In this document: piece by piece, positions 16,526-24,218 of the stretch | How positions within the stretch are numbered: position 1 is the first letter of the stretch | How the letters are laid out: every line of letters starts with the position of its first letter | Assembly: GCA_016874755.1 (NCBI GenBank) | Contig: VGTH01000046.1 | Coordinates: 1 to 46,134, forward strand | Direction: 5' to 3' | Origin: Deltaproteobacteria bacterium | Lineage (GTDB): Bacteria; Desulfobacterota; Binatia; UBA9968 | DNA: 46,134 bases | Position numbers and translations under genes: made by a program | The notes under the pieces: model-generated | The model's database searches: none | What the model saw: only the letters and a program-made list of their open reading frames with translations | What the model was told of the DNA's origin: nothing

Positions 16526-17230
16526 ATGAAAATCATGGTCGTCATGGGTGAATATCCACCAGAAGAAACCGAGCGGCGGCGCAGCGCCGTGCTCAAATGC
16601 GCGTCGCCGGGCACCGAGATCGGCTTTGGCGTGATCAAAGCGACCTTCTTCAAGCACTCCAACTCGCAGGTCAATTCGCTGTCCGCCGGGCCGCTGGTAG
16701 CCGAGATCGCCATCAAAGCCGAAGCCGATGGCTACGATGCGGTCGTGCCCTTCGGAACGCTCGATGCGGGCGTCGAGATTGCGCGCAATCTCGTGAACAT
16801 CCCGGTCGTCGGCGCCGGCCAATCCGTCTTGCATCTAGGGGCTCAACTGACCAATCGCTTGGGCGTGATCGCCTACGAAGACAAGAGCATCCCGTTCATG
16901 CGCAAGCAGATGCACGCCTGGCGCGTCGCAGATTCGGTGGTCGGCATTCGCGGCATCGGTATACCGCTGCCGGAGAGCACCAAAAATCGCGAGGCCATGC
17001 GCGGCCGATTTCTCGACGTGGGGCGTGAGTTGATCGACAAGTACGACGCCGACCTGATCGTGCCAATGGGCGTCACCATGGTGCCCGTGCAATATTCACC
17101 GCAGGAAATGGCCAAAGAACTAGGCGTGCCGGTGATGGACGCGCTCATGACCAGCATTCAGACTGCCGAGATGATGGTGCGCATGCAGCTGGCGCATAGC
17201 ACCCGCACCTATCCGCGGCCCAAAGTTTAG
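16526..17230 (+). CDS. Asp/Glu/hydantoin racemase-like protein lacking catalytic Cys
   Basis: Protein of 234 residues with the Asp/Glu racemase fold order: N-terminal strand KIMVVMGEYPP, central ADGYDAVVPFGTLDAGVEIA, IPVVGAGQS and a second-half loop DLIVPMGVTMVP. In active racemases of the hydantoin/aspartate group a Cys occurs in each of the two loops; here the positions read PFGTLD and PMGVTM, and the only Cys in the protein is residue 25. It may thus be a lyase, isomerase or binding protein (related maleate isomerase and arylmalonate decarboxylase also rely on Cys). RBS AAGGAG lies 10-12 nt before the ATG. A GNAT gene starts 7 nt after the stop. Confidence 0.78.
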   Translation: MKIMVVMGEYPPEETERRRSAVLKCASPGTEIGFGVIKATFFKHSNSQVNSLSAGPLVAEIAIKAEADGYDAVVPFGTLDAGVEIARNLVNIPVVGAGQSVLHLGAQLTNRLGVIAYEDKSIPFMRKQMHAWRVADSVVGIRGIGIPLPESTKNREAMRGRFLDVGRELIDKYDADLIVPMGVTMVPVQYSPQEMAKELGVPVMDALMTSIQTAEMMVRMQLAHSTRTYPRPKV

Positions 17231-17237
17231 AGCACAA

Positions 17238-17813
17238 GTGCAGACACGCTACACCGACGGCCGGGTTACCATCCGTCCCTACCAGTTCTCGGATCTCAAA
17301 GAGATGGTCGCCGCGGCCCAAGAATCGACCCGCGAAGTCTATCCTTGGCTGGAATGGTGTAAGCCGGATTACTCGATCGAAGAAGCGGAAACCTGGATTC
17401 GCAGCCAACGCGAGGCATGGTCAGCGCAGCGCGAATTTCAGTTTGTCATCATCGACACCGACACGCGGCGCTTCCTAGGCGGTATTGGCTTGAATGATCT
17501 TCACCCGACCAATCGCTTCGCCAACCTCGGTTACTGGGTGCGCACGAGCGAGGCCGGTAAAGGCTTGGCGACGGCAGCCGTCCGATTGGCCGCTCGCTTC
17601 GCCTTTGAGCAGACCGAGCTTGAGCGTTTGGAGATCGTTGTTAACCCAAAAAACCTGGCGAGCCAACGGGTCGCGGAGAAAGCCGGGGCGCAAAAAGAAG
17701 GGATTTTGCGGAGACGCATTTTTATGCACGGCATGAGTCACGACGCCGTGCTGTATAGTTTGATTCCGACGGATCCGTCGGATCGGTCCGATCAGTCTAC
17801 ATCTTCTTTCTAA
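17238..17813 (+). CDS. GNAT family N-acetyltransferase (RimJ/RimL-like)
   Basis: Acetyltransferase of 191 residues. It starts with VTIRPYQFSDLKEM, has the core strands LGGIGLNDL and ANLGYWVRTSEAGKGLATAA (acetyl-CoA pyrophosphate-binding loop region), then RLEIVVNPKNLASQRVAEKA with a typical hairpin KEGILRR. This pattern marks the RimJ/RimL group that acetylates protein N termini or small amines. GTG is the likely start. The last residues (PTDPSDRSDQS) are encoded by a GATCGG/GATCCG palindromic repeat, so the C terminus was likely extended by repeat insertion. It may be cotranscribed with the racemase-like gene. Confidence 0.87.
   Translation: MQTRYTDGRVTIRPYQFSDLKEMVAAAQESTREVYPWLEWCKPDYSIEEAETWIRSQREAWSAQREFQFVIIDTDTRRFLGGIGLNDLHPTNRFANLGYWVRTSEAGKGLATAAVRLAARFAFEQTELERLEIVVNPKNLASQRVAEKAGAQKEGILRRRIFMHGMSHDAVLYSLIPTDPSDRSDQSTSSF
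17766..17797. repeat. GATCC/GATCGG palindromic repeat inside a gene end
   Basis: A perfect 16-bp palindrome (CCGACGGATCCGTCGG, 17766-17781) followed by GATCGGTCCGATCAG. A similar array is at 10427-10462 (GATCCGACCGATCC with GGATCGGACCGATCGG) in the start of the binding-protein gene. Both are translated in frame. Confidence 0.55.
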
Positions 17814-17828
17814 AACCAAGGAGCTCGG

Positions 17829-18632
17829 ATGGCCGAAGAAACCACACCCGAAACCAACTGCTACTGGAAGCACCAGACCGCCAAAGAGGACTGTTTTCCC
17901 TGCTATGACGGCAAAAGCATGGTCTGCAGCAGTTGCTGCGTTGAGCACTGCCCTAAAGAAACCCCGCAGTGGTTCGCCGCCTGCGCCCGCGCGGGACATC
18001 CGACCTGGCCGAGCGTCGATCGCGGCCGGCGCGTGCCGGCAAAGCTCGTCGTCTTGGAATCCTATTGGGATAACCGTCTGTTCCAGACGATGTCGGTAAA
18101 AGGCTTTTTCGAATCCATGGGGCCACTGCACGATCCACCGCTGCAGCTCGCGCACCGCTTCGTCGAATCGCAGCGCGGCCTTGCGCATTACACCGCCGCG
18201 CCGGATGGCTTGCTCTGGCGCGACCCCGGCGCGTCCGATGCGCCGATTTGCTATCTCGCCTTCCATGGCGCGCCCAGTGAAGTGAAGTCGGTTTTGGAAT
18301 CCATCGGTGAACAACACCTCTGCGAAGCCTTCAAAGACTACGGCAGCCAACCGAAGTTGGTTTATTTCGCCGCCTGTAGCGTGCTCCAAGGCCGCACCGG
18401 GGAACAGTTCGCAAAAAAGTTCCTCGACACTTCCTGCTGCCGCGCCGTACTCGGCTACACCACCAACGTTAACTGGATGTTGAGCCTGATCACCGACATG
18501 CTGTTCCTGCACCGCTTCTACCGCGATGAAGACCCGTGGAAAAACTTGCAAAAGATATTTCAGTCGGTCATCGACGACTTCAAGCCGGCGGGAGATATCG
18601 GCTGGACGTTGATCCAGAATAAGCGGCGGTAA
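17829..18632 (+). CDS. Cys-rich protein with caspase/CHAT-like His-Cys pair
   Basis: Protein of 267 residues that I cannot assign to a named family with certainty. Residues 11-52 hold eight cysteines (C11, C22, C25, C33, C36, C37, C41, C52) and nearby His, as in a metal-binding cluster. The rest looks like a clan CD peptidase core: a strand ending at His146 (CYLAFHG), a strand ending at Cys183 (LVYFAACSVL), then AVLGYTTNVNW, the order H-G, A-C-S, G-T seen in CHAT and caspase-like domains. RBS AAGGAG lies about 7 nt before the ATG. It follows the GNAT gene by 15 nt. It might be a protease or an inactive relative; no partner substrate is seen. Confidence 0.6.
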   Translation: MAEETTPETNCYWKHQTAKEDCFPCYDGKSMVCSSCCVEHCPKETPQWFAACARAGHPTWPSVDRGRRVPAKLVVLESYWDNRLFQTMSVKGFFESMGPLHDPPLQLAHRFVESQRGLAHYTAAPDGLLWRDPGASDAPICYLAFHGAPSEVKSVLESIGEQHLCEAFKDYGSQPKLVYFAACSVLQGRTGEQFAKKFLDTSCCRAVLGYTTNVNWMLSLITDMLFLHRFYRDEDPWKNLQKIFQSVIDDFKPAGDIGWTLIQNKRR

Positions 18633-18642
18633 GCCCCTGAAA

Positions 18643-18765
18643 GCTTATTAAGACCGGTGAAGTCGGAACCGTCGTGGAACTGCTAGCCGCAGACGTTTAC
18701 GAAGTGGAATTCTGCGATGACTTAGGCCAAACCAATGGCGAGCTCCGGACTGCGCGGCCACCAAA
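18643..18765 (+). pseudogene. remnant of DUF4926-like small protein
   Basis: Directly after a TGA the frame reads LIKTGEVGTVVELLAADVYE then VEFCDDLGQTNGELRT, which matches the core of DUF4926 proteins (GxxGTVVxxx...YEVEFxDxxGxT). The first 20 or so residues and a start codon are missing, and no stop appears at the normal end. Probably a decayed fragment between two genes. The family is small and its role unknown. Confidence 0.42.
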
Positions 18766-18808
18766 GTCTTCCTCTACACAATCGCGGCGAACGGTTGAAC
18801 GTTGTTGC

Positions 18809-20371
18809 TTAGCTCTTCAACTCAAACTTGCCATCTTTGTCTTGGGTGATTTTGCCAGCCTCGTAAAGCCGACTGACCGCTGTCGCAACCGTTTTGTAGT
18901 TTGCGTCCGGAAACATCTCTAACAGCTCGGCGAAAAAGCAGTGAGCTTTTCCCAGCGCGGCTTCTATCTTGGTCGCGAGCGATTCGACAGTTTCACTTGA
19001 TTTCGCGGCCCTCGCCGATTCCTTCGCTGTGTCAACGTAGTCGCTCAGCTTGATCTTGCCTTGATTAAAATAAACGATGCGCTTGTAGCGCTCCGCGGGA
19101 ATGTTCTCCGGAATCGTCGCATCAATGCCCATCTTCGCTGTAGTCGGAACCCTACCATGGATCGGTAGGGGCAAAGATGGGTCGAGCGGCTTGGCGCGCG
19201 CGTTGGAAACGATCAGCACGTCGCGGTCGGCCTGCACCCGGGTCGCCACCGCCCACTCGACGTCGACGGGGTCGAAGACGTCGATGTCGTCATCGACGAT
19301 TGTCACATGTTTGATGTCGGCGATCGATAACAGCGCCATGATCGCGTTCTTGCCGTCGCCCGGGACCTTTTTGATTGACGCGATAATGTGCCAATGGCAG
19401 CAGCCGCCCGGCGTCACGTTGATCGCGGTCGCCTGCACGCCCGCTTCGAACAGCACGCGCCAAGCCGCAGCCTCGTAGATCGGCGCCGACATCCAGATGT
19501 TTTCCCAGGGCATCTGCAATGCGTAATACATGGCGTCTCTGCGATGCATGATCGACTTGATGATCACCCGCGGGTTCATGTGCAGCCCGCCCATCAGCCG
19601 ATTGAATTCCGAGAACGGCCCCTCGGAATGCACCCAGCCTTCCGGCGGTATCTCCCCTTCCAGAACGATTTCCGCATCCGCGATGCACGGCACCGGCACG
19701 GTGACACCTTCTGCCAAAGGAAGCGGCTCGCCGCGCAGGCCGCCGCCGAAGCTAAGCTCGTTCACGCCGAGGTTGGCTTTGAAAGTGGATGTCACCAATT
19801 CGTAAGGGTGCGTGCCAATCGAGATCGACACCGGCAGCGGCTGTTTTTTGGCCAGGGCGCGCTCGACGAATTTGCGCATATTGTTCGGCGTCACGATATC
19901 GATGCCGGTGACGTTGCGCTCTTTGAGCATCAACCGATAGATACCAGCGTTGATGCCAAACTCCGGGTCCTGCGCGATGACGACTCCAGCCGTAATCATC
20001 GGCCCACCGTCCATCACCGAAAACACTGGCACCGGCAGATCATAGAGATCGACGTCCTTACCGGTGCGAATGACTTCTTTTACTGGCGCGTCTTGGGTCG
20101 TCTTCGGCCCAATTGGATTGTCTAAAGCATGGCGCAGCTTATCGGCAATTTTTTCGTAAGCCACGCCCATTCCCACCGCAATCCGATTGCGCGATTGCAG
20201 CAGCCCAGAGACCACCGGCATGGAGTAGCCGTCGACGTTCTTGAACAGCAAAGCTTTCTCGGATTGCGCTACCAAGGCAGCCACGTCGCGCAAGTCGACC
20301 GGCCTACTGATTTCTAACAACTCATCATGGTTGGCGAGGGCCGAAATATAGTCGCGAAAAGTCGCTTTCAT
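18809..20371 (-). CDS. UbiD family decarboxylase (prenylated-FMN dependent)
   Basis: UbiD-type (de)carboxylase, 520 residues from the ATG at 20371. The catalytic set is present: R146 in GINAGIYRL, E250 and E255 in HSEGPFSEFNRL, equivalent to Arg173, Glu277 and Glu282 of Fdc1. Family blocks KTTQDAPVKEVI, GGPMITAGVVIA and PWENIWMSAPIYEA are in order. Such enzymes use prenylated FMN to decarboxylate aromatic or unsaturated acids. The C-terminal 60-70 residues (after KIKLSDYVDT) form an added tail with a small helical, winged-helix-like region (NYKTVATAVSRLYEAGKI) that ordinary UbiD proteins lack. No UbiX flavin prenyltransferase is in the window. The open frame beyond 20371 runs into a repeat and is not used. 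Confidence 0.9.
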   Translation of the reverse strand: MKATFRDYISALANHDELLEISRPVDLRDVAALVAQSEKALLFKNVDGYSMPVVSGLLQSRNRIAVGMGVAYEKIADKLRHALDNPIGPKTTQDAPVKEVIRTGKDVDLYDLPVPVFSVMDGGPMITAGVVIAQDPEFGINAGIYRLMLKERNVTGIDIVTPNNMRKFVERALAKKQPLPVSISIGTHPYELVTSTFKANLGVNELSFGGGLRGEPLPLAEGVTVPVPCIADAEIVLEGEIPPEGWVHSEGPFSEFNRLMGGLHMNPRVIIKSIMHRRDAMYYALQMPWENIWMSAPIYEAAAWRVLFEAGVQATAINVTPGGCCHWHIIASIKKVPGDGKNAIMALLSIADIKHVTIVDDDIDVFDPVDVEWAVATRVQADRDVLIVSNARAKPLDPSLPLPIHGRVPTTAKMGIDATIPENIPAERYKRIVYFNQGKIKLSDYVDTAKESARAAKSSETVESLATKIEAALGKAHCFFAELLEMFPDANYKTVATAVSRLYEAGKITQDKDGKFELKS

Positions 20372-20387
20372 TGTGATTTCCGTTATC

Positions 20388-20480
20388 TTCACCACGAAGG
20401 ACACGAAGTGCACGAACCTAAGAGAAGAAAAAGTAAACTCTTTTCCGAACTTCGTGTCCCTTCGTGATCTTCGTGGTGAA
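20388..20480. repeat. long imperfect inverted repeat, CACCACGAAGGACACGAAG type
   Basis: The left arm (20388-20416) and right arm (20451-20480) are near-complements: TTCACCACGAAGGACACGAA against TTCGTGATCTTCGTGGTGAA. They enclose an A-rich loop of about 34 nt between the UbiD and binding-protein genes. A half copy of the same kind (CGTCCTTCGTGCGCTTTGTG) lies at 8668-8687 upstream of the TPR gene. No coding function is seen. Confidence 0.65.
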
Positions 20481-20532
20481 ACACATGCGAGCGTGTCACA
20501 ACAATAAGTACGTCTATTAGTGAGACACTACA

Positions 20533-21513
20533 CTAGTTCCTCTTGAATAGCCCTTCCTTCACCAGCTCATTGCGCACGGAATCATCAGTCAAGCGCAAAT
20601 CGGCAACGGTGACGGTCTTGGCTTTTTCAATGCGCCCGGCGATTTCCTTGAGCGCGATGTCGAGCGCGGCGTTGTTGGGCAGCGCTAGCTCCGGTTCCAT
20701 GACCTTGGCCGACGAGCGGTAGCCCGCCTCCGCCATATCGGGCGGCAGCTTGAACTGTTTCACTTGAAACGCGATGCCTTCCTGCGCATTCTCACGATAC
20801 TGCCTGAAGGCCAACCCTAATCCGCGCAGAAACCGCTTGACCATCGGGCGATTCTCTTTCAGATAGGCGCGCGTGGTAATCACCGATTGCAGTGGATAGG
20901 TGGTATCATATTCGGTCAAATCGGCGAGCTGCACCATGCCCATCTTCTGCACTGCCATGGTGCTGGTCGGCGGCCCGAGCAGTGTCGCCTGCACCGTGTT
21001 GGATTGCATCGCGGCAAAGCGCTCAGTTTGCCCGCCGATCTGCATGATCGTTACATCTTTGTCGGGGTCGAGGCCCATTCTTGTCAGCGCCAAACGCACG
21101 AGCCATTCGGAGGACGAGCCGAAGCGGCTAATTGCCACGCGCTTGCCCTTCAACAGAGCCGGTGTCTTGATCTCGCCACGGGCGACGATCTGATAGGGCA
21201 ACTTGTTGATAGTCCCGGCGACGATCACCATATCGCCGCCGCCCAAGTTGAACTGCGGCACGACGGCGCTCGTCGTCACGATGATTTTTACTTGTCCCGA
21301 TGCCAAGGTTTGCGCCGCCAGCGTGCCGCTGTTCATCATGACGTCTTCGATCTCGAGGTCCTGCTTGAGCATTTGCGCTTTGGCAAAAGTAACAAACGGC
21401 GGCACGCTCGGTGAAAAGCCGCCGGTGACAACCCGCAGCTTGTCGGCGGCAAACACCGACGCGCTGGCAAGCACGATTACGCCCATCGCAATCAGAACGG
21501 TTCTGGTTTTCAT
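20533..21513 (-). CDS. NMT1/THI5-like ABC transporter substrate-binding protein
   Basis: Exported binding protein of 326 residues from the ATG at 21513, which has GAGGAG five to six bases upstream; the open frame to 21624 reads through a GTCTAG repeat. Signal peptide TVLIAMGVIVLASASVFA then ADKLRVV. Landmarks are GKRVAISRFGSSSEWLVRLA, IMQIGGQTERFAAM and the terminal NELVKEGLFKR. It shares these with the other orphan binding proteins in this window. It lies 162 nt upstream of the UbiD gene on the same strand, with an inverted repeat between, so it may bind an aromatic acid that UbiD handles; this is inference from position. Confidence 0.87.
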   Translation of the reverse strand: MKTRTVLIAMGVIVLASASVFAADKLRVVTGGFSPSVPPFVTFAKAQMLKQDLEIEDVMMNSGTLAAQTLASGQVKIIVTTSAVVPQFNLGGGDMVIVAGTINKLPYQIVARGEIKTPALLKGKRVAISRFGSSSEWLVRLALTRMGLDPDKDVTIMQIGGQTERFAAMQSNTVQATLLGPPTSTMAVQKMGMVQLADLTEYDTTYPLQSVITTRAYLKENRPMVKRFLRGLGLAFRQYRENAQEGIAFQVKQFKLPPDMAEAGYRSSAKVMEPELALPNNAALDIALKEIAGRIEKAKTVTVADLRLTDDSVRNELVKEGLFKRN

Positions 21514-21539
21514 CGTCACTCCTCTGCACTTTGTATACG

Positions 21540-21655
21540 GCGTTTGTCGCCTAGGGTCTAGCCTTCGGGGTCTAGAGGCTAGCGTTTTGCGTCTAGCGTC
21601 CAACGCCATGAATTCTGGCGCCAACCGCTAGACACCAGACGTTAGACTCTAACCC
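21540..21655. repeat. degenerate GTCTAG/CTAGCG repeat array
   Basis: The short words GTCTAG, GGCTAGCG, GTCTAGCGTC, CTAGACACC and TTAGACTC recur in about 115 nt between divergent genes. The array holds several inverted pairs (CTAG cores), no open frame starts here, and it probably marks an old repeat-element insertion. Confidence 0.5.
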
Positions 21656-21723
21656 GGTTGACTTCCCCAATCATGCCTGAGTAAAACCGACTTATCGAAG
21701 CAATACTCAATAGGAGAAAGACA

Positions 21724-23076
21724 ATGGCCAATTGGACGCCGCCCGAATTTGTCTCGCGTGAGCAGTGCATCAAAGACACCGAAGAAGTCTTAGGGATGTC
21801 GGACATTCCGATCAAGAGCACCGAAGATATTTTTCGCATCAAAGTGCTCGGTCTCGACTGGGACTTGGGTATGGTGGTGCATGAACCGACGGATGCCAGC
21901 CGCATTCCAACCGGGGCCGACGGCAAGAAGATCGGCTTCTTTTTGCTCCACGGCGGGTCGAGCGACTTCAAAGGCATCGAGCGCCACGCCAAACTGCTCG
22001 CCAGCAAGTACGGCTGCCGTGTCATTGCCGGCACTTTTCCCGGACGATTTTATTTCCCCGACCCGAGCCGCGACTGGCCGGACGACACCATCCACGCCGA
22101 CGGCACGGTGCGTACACCGATCTGGAAGCAAGGTGAGCTGATCGGTCCCGATCAATACAGTGTCGTCAAAGACCCCACCAAAAAATCCCGTTACGGCACC
22201 CGCACGTTGGCGAAGGCAAAGCCCGAAACTATCTTCTGGTACCGCATGGCGGCCTGGCCGGCGGCGTTCGAAGAAGGCATGATCGAAGCCTGCAGGCGTC
22301 ATTTTCCCGTCGGTGAATTTTCCGTCTATGGCCAAGGCCACTCGACCGGCGGCCCGTTCATCTGCATGTTGTCGCAGCGTATTCCCAACATGGCCGGGGT
22401 TTGCGCCACCGAGCATTCGCCCTTCGGCTATCTTTGCTCGGCGCGCGACGTTTGGGGCGGAGAGCTAGGCAAGATCGCCGGCTTTGAAAAAGACGGCAAG
22501 GTCGGCGAGAAACGCAGCGACCCATTCGACGAACTCTACATCCGCACCTGGCGCGATCTGGCGCGCTATCTGGGTCCCGAAACGCTCGGCCAAGAAGGTC
22601 CCCTCGGGTTGATGCGCTTGCCTGCTCTCATGGAAGATGTGTTGGACTCGTGGGAGCGCGCCAAGAGCCGGCCCCAATTCAAAGCGGAGTATCTCGTCAC
22701 CCACGCGATCACCGACTCGCTTGCCGAAGGCGCGCGCGTCAGTGCGGCGCGCATGAAAATGAACAAAGAAGAGACCGAAGCGCTGGTCAATCGCTTCACC
22801 GGCTACACGCGGGAAATATCCGGCGCCAATGTTAAACCGGTGCCGCCGTTTCTATTCGAGATTTCCAAAGACAGCCGCGATCATAGCCCGGAGGTTTACA
22901 GCGAAGTGATTATTCCCGGCTTTCGCGCCATGAAACCGGCGCCTAAAATTGGCATCACGCGATTCGGCGCCGGCGTGCATAGTTTTTGGAAAGCGGAGAA
23001 AGATTTGCCCGCGGGGATAGTGCCGTCGGTGATCAAAAGCTGGAAGGAAGCGGTGGTCGGCGGGTATTTCGTCTAG
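21724..23076 (+). CDS. large alpha/beta-hydrolase-like protein of unknown family
   Basis: Protein of 450 residues without a signal peptide. An oxyanion-type strand end GFFLLHGGSSDFKG (71-84), a nucleophile elbow YGQGHSTGGPF with Ser207, and a late His in GAGVHSFWK suggest an alpha/beta hydrolase fold with a long insertion between the first strand and the elbow. A distinctive block IAGTFPGRFYFPDPSRDWPD lies between them. I do not recognise a named family; length is well above ordinary esterases (250-320). RBS AGGAGA lies 9 nt upstream of the ATG. Between a binding protein (divergent) and a gene on the opposite strand, so it stands alone. Confidence 0.7.
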   Translation: MANWTPPEFVSREQCIKDTEEVLGMSDIPIKSTEDIFRIKVLGLDWDLGMVVHEPTDASRIPTGADGKKIGFFLLHGGSSDFKGIERHAKLLASKYGCRVIAGTFPGRFYFPDPSRDWPDDTIHADGTVRTPIWKQGELIGPDQYSVVKDPTKKSRYGTRTLAKAKPETIFWYRMAAWPAAFEEGMIEACRRHFPVGEFSVYGQGHSTGGPFICMLSQRIPNMAGVCATEHSPFGYLCSARDVWGGELGKIAGFEKDGKVGEKRSDPFDELYIRTWRDLARYLGPETLGQEGPLGLMRLPALMEDVLDSWERAKSRPQFKAEYLVTHAITDSLAEGARVSAARMKMNKEETEALVNRFTGYTREISGANVKPVPPFLFEISKDSRDHSPEVYSEVIIPGFRAMKPAPKIGITRFGAGVHSFWKAEKDLPAGIVPSVIKSWKEAVVGGYFV

Positions 23077-23091
23077 ACTCAATCGGAGCCC

Positions 23092-23180
23092 TGCGACTAG
23101 CTCAGAGCCTGCCCTGAGCTTGCCAAAGGGGCGAACGGAGACAAAACCGTTCATGCTGAGCTAGTCGAAGCATGCTCAGC
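23092..23180. repeat. TGAGCTAGTCGAAGCATG-type intergenic repeat
   Basis: Between convergent genes: CCCTGAGCTTGCCAAAGGGG and GCGAACGG, an A-rich spacer, then CCGTTCATGCTGAGCTAGTC and GAAGCATG. GAACGG pairs with CCGTTC, and CATGC with GCATG. The wording matches a palindromic intergenic element that I have seen in many unrelated bacterial genomes. Nothing coding is visible here. Confidence 0.6.
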
Positions 23181-23202
23181 TTTTGACCCTGTAACATCGA
23201 AC

Positions 23203-24081
23203 CTACGGAAAAATTGCCGCGACCACTTCTTCCAAACTTCTTTGCACCTGTGGGTCGTCGGTGATTCCCCACGTGACGGCGACATGGCAGGCGCGGCGCG
23301 CGGCGATCCCTTGCTTGATCAAACGCGCGGCGTAGATCAACACGCGCGTGCTCGCCGCTTCTTTTAAGCCATGTTCGCGCAGGTTACGCACCTTGTGACC
23401 TAGCGTTGCCAATTGCAAAGCGGTTTCCGCACCGACGCCGGATTCGTGGTCGATGATCTTGGCTTCACGGTCGGGACTTGGAAACTGAAAATCCAGCGCA
23501 ACGAAGCGCTGCCGCGTCGAGTGTTTCAAGTCCTTCAGCACGTTTTGATAACCGGGATTGTACGAAACCACCAGCAGAAAACTATCCGCGGCTTCCACCA
23601 CTTCGCCGAGCTTATCGATGGTCAGCAAACGCCGATGGTCGGTCAGCGGATGGATGATTACGGTGGTGTCTTTGCGCGCCTCGACCACCTCGTCGAGGTA
23701 GCAGATGCCGCCGACTTTGACCGCCCGTGTAAGCGGCCCGTCGATCCAGCGCGTGCCGTTGGCGTCGAGCAAATAACGGCCAACCAGATCGCTGGCCGTC
23801 AAGTCTTCATGACACGCGACTGTCACCAGCGGTACCGCGCCGTTGGGATGAGACTCGGCACCGTCTTTGACCACGGTCAGCGGCTGCCCCAGCTTCCATG
23901 CCATGTATTCGACAAAGCGCGTCTTGCCCGTCCCCGTCGGGCCTTTGAGCAGCACTGGCACTCGCTGACGGTAAGCGGCCTCAAAAATTTCGATCTCGTC
24001 GGCGCACGGCACGTAATACGGCGGCTCTTTGATAACGTATTCTTCGATGCGATATTGTGGGGCTTGCTCGCTCTTGGCCAT
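23203..24081 (-). CDS. AAA+ ATPase of the MoxR/CbbQ/NorQ type
   Basis: Single-domain AAA+ ATPase, 292 residues from the ATG at 24081. Walker A is GPTGTGKT (47-54), Walker B is GGICYLDEVVEA, and sensor and arginine-finger regions follow (LVVSYNPGYQ, STRQRFVALDFQFPS). The N-terminal stretch EYVIKEPPYYVPCADEIEIF and the DLVGRYLLDANG loop are typical of CbbQ/NirQ/NorQ proteins, chaperones that activate rubisco or nitric oxide reductase together with a VWA partner (CbbO/NorD). No VWA protein or client enzyme is adjacent, so its target is unclear. No strong RBS is seen. Confidence 0.87.
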   Translation of the reverse strand: MAKSEQAPQYRIEEYVIKEPPYYVPCADEIEIFEAAYRQRVPVLLKGPTGTGKTRFVEYMAWKLGQPLTVVKDGAESHPNGAVPLVTVACHEDLTASDLVGRYLLDANGTRWIDGPLTRAVKVGGICYLDEVVEARKDTTVIIHPLTDHRRLLTIDKLGEVVEAADSFLLVVSYNPGYQNVLKDLKHSTRQRFVALDFQFPSPDREAKIIDHESGVGAETALQLATLGHKVRNLREHGLKEAASTRVLIYAARLIKQGIAARRACHVAVTWGITDDPQVQRSLEEVVAAIFP

Positions 24082-24218
24082 TAAAAGCTTTGCTCTTTCG
24101 CAGGTTAATAGCGAAAACCGTAACCGATGCCCCACCCTCTGTCAAATCAGTAGTTCGTTTGACAGCCCGATTCGAGCAGCGTTAAGTTAGCGCCTAAGAA
24201 ACCAAACAGGAGAAGCTA

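Noticed and set aside
17475-18551. 358-residue minus-strand open frame
   Set aside because: Overlaps the GNAT and CHAT-like genes on the plus strand fully and shows no family motif.
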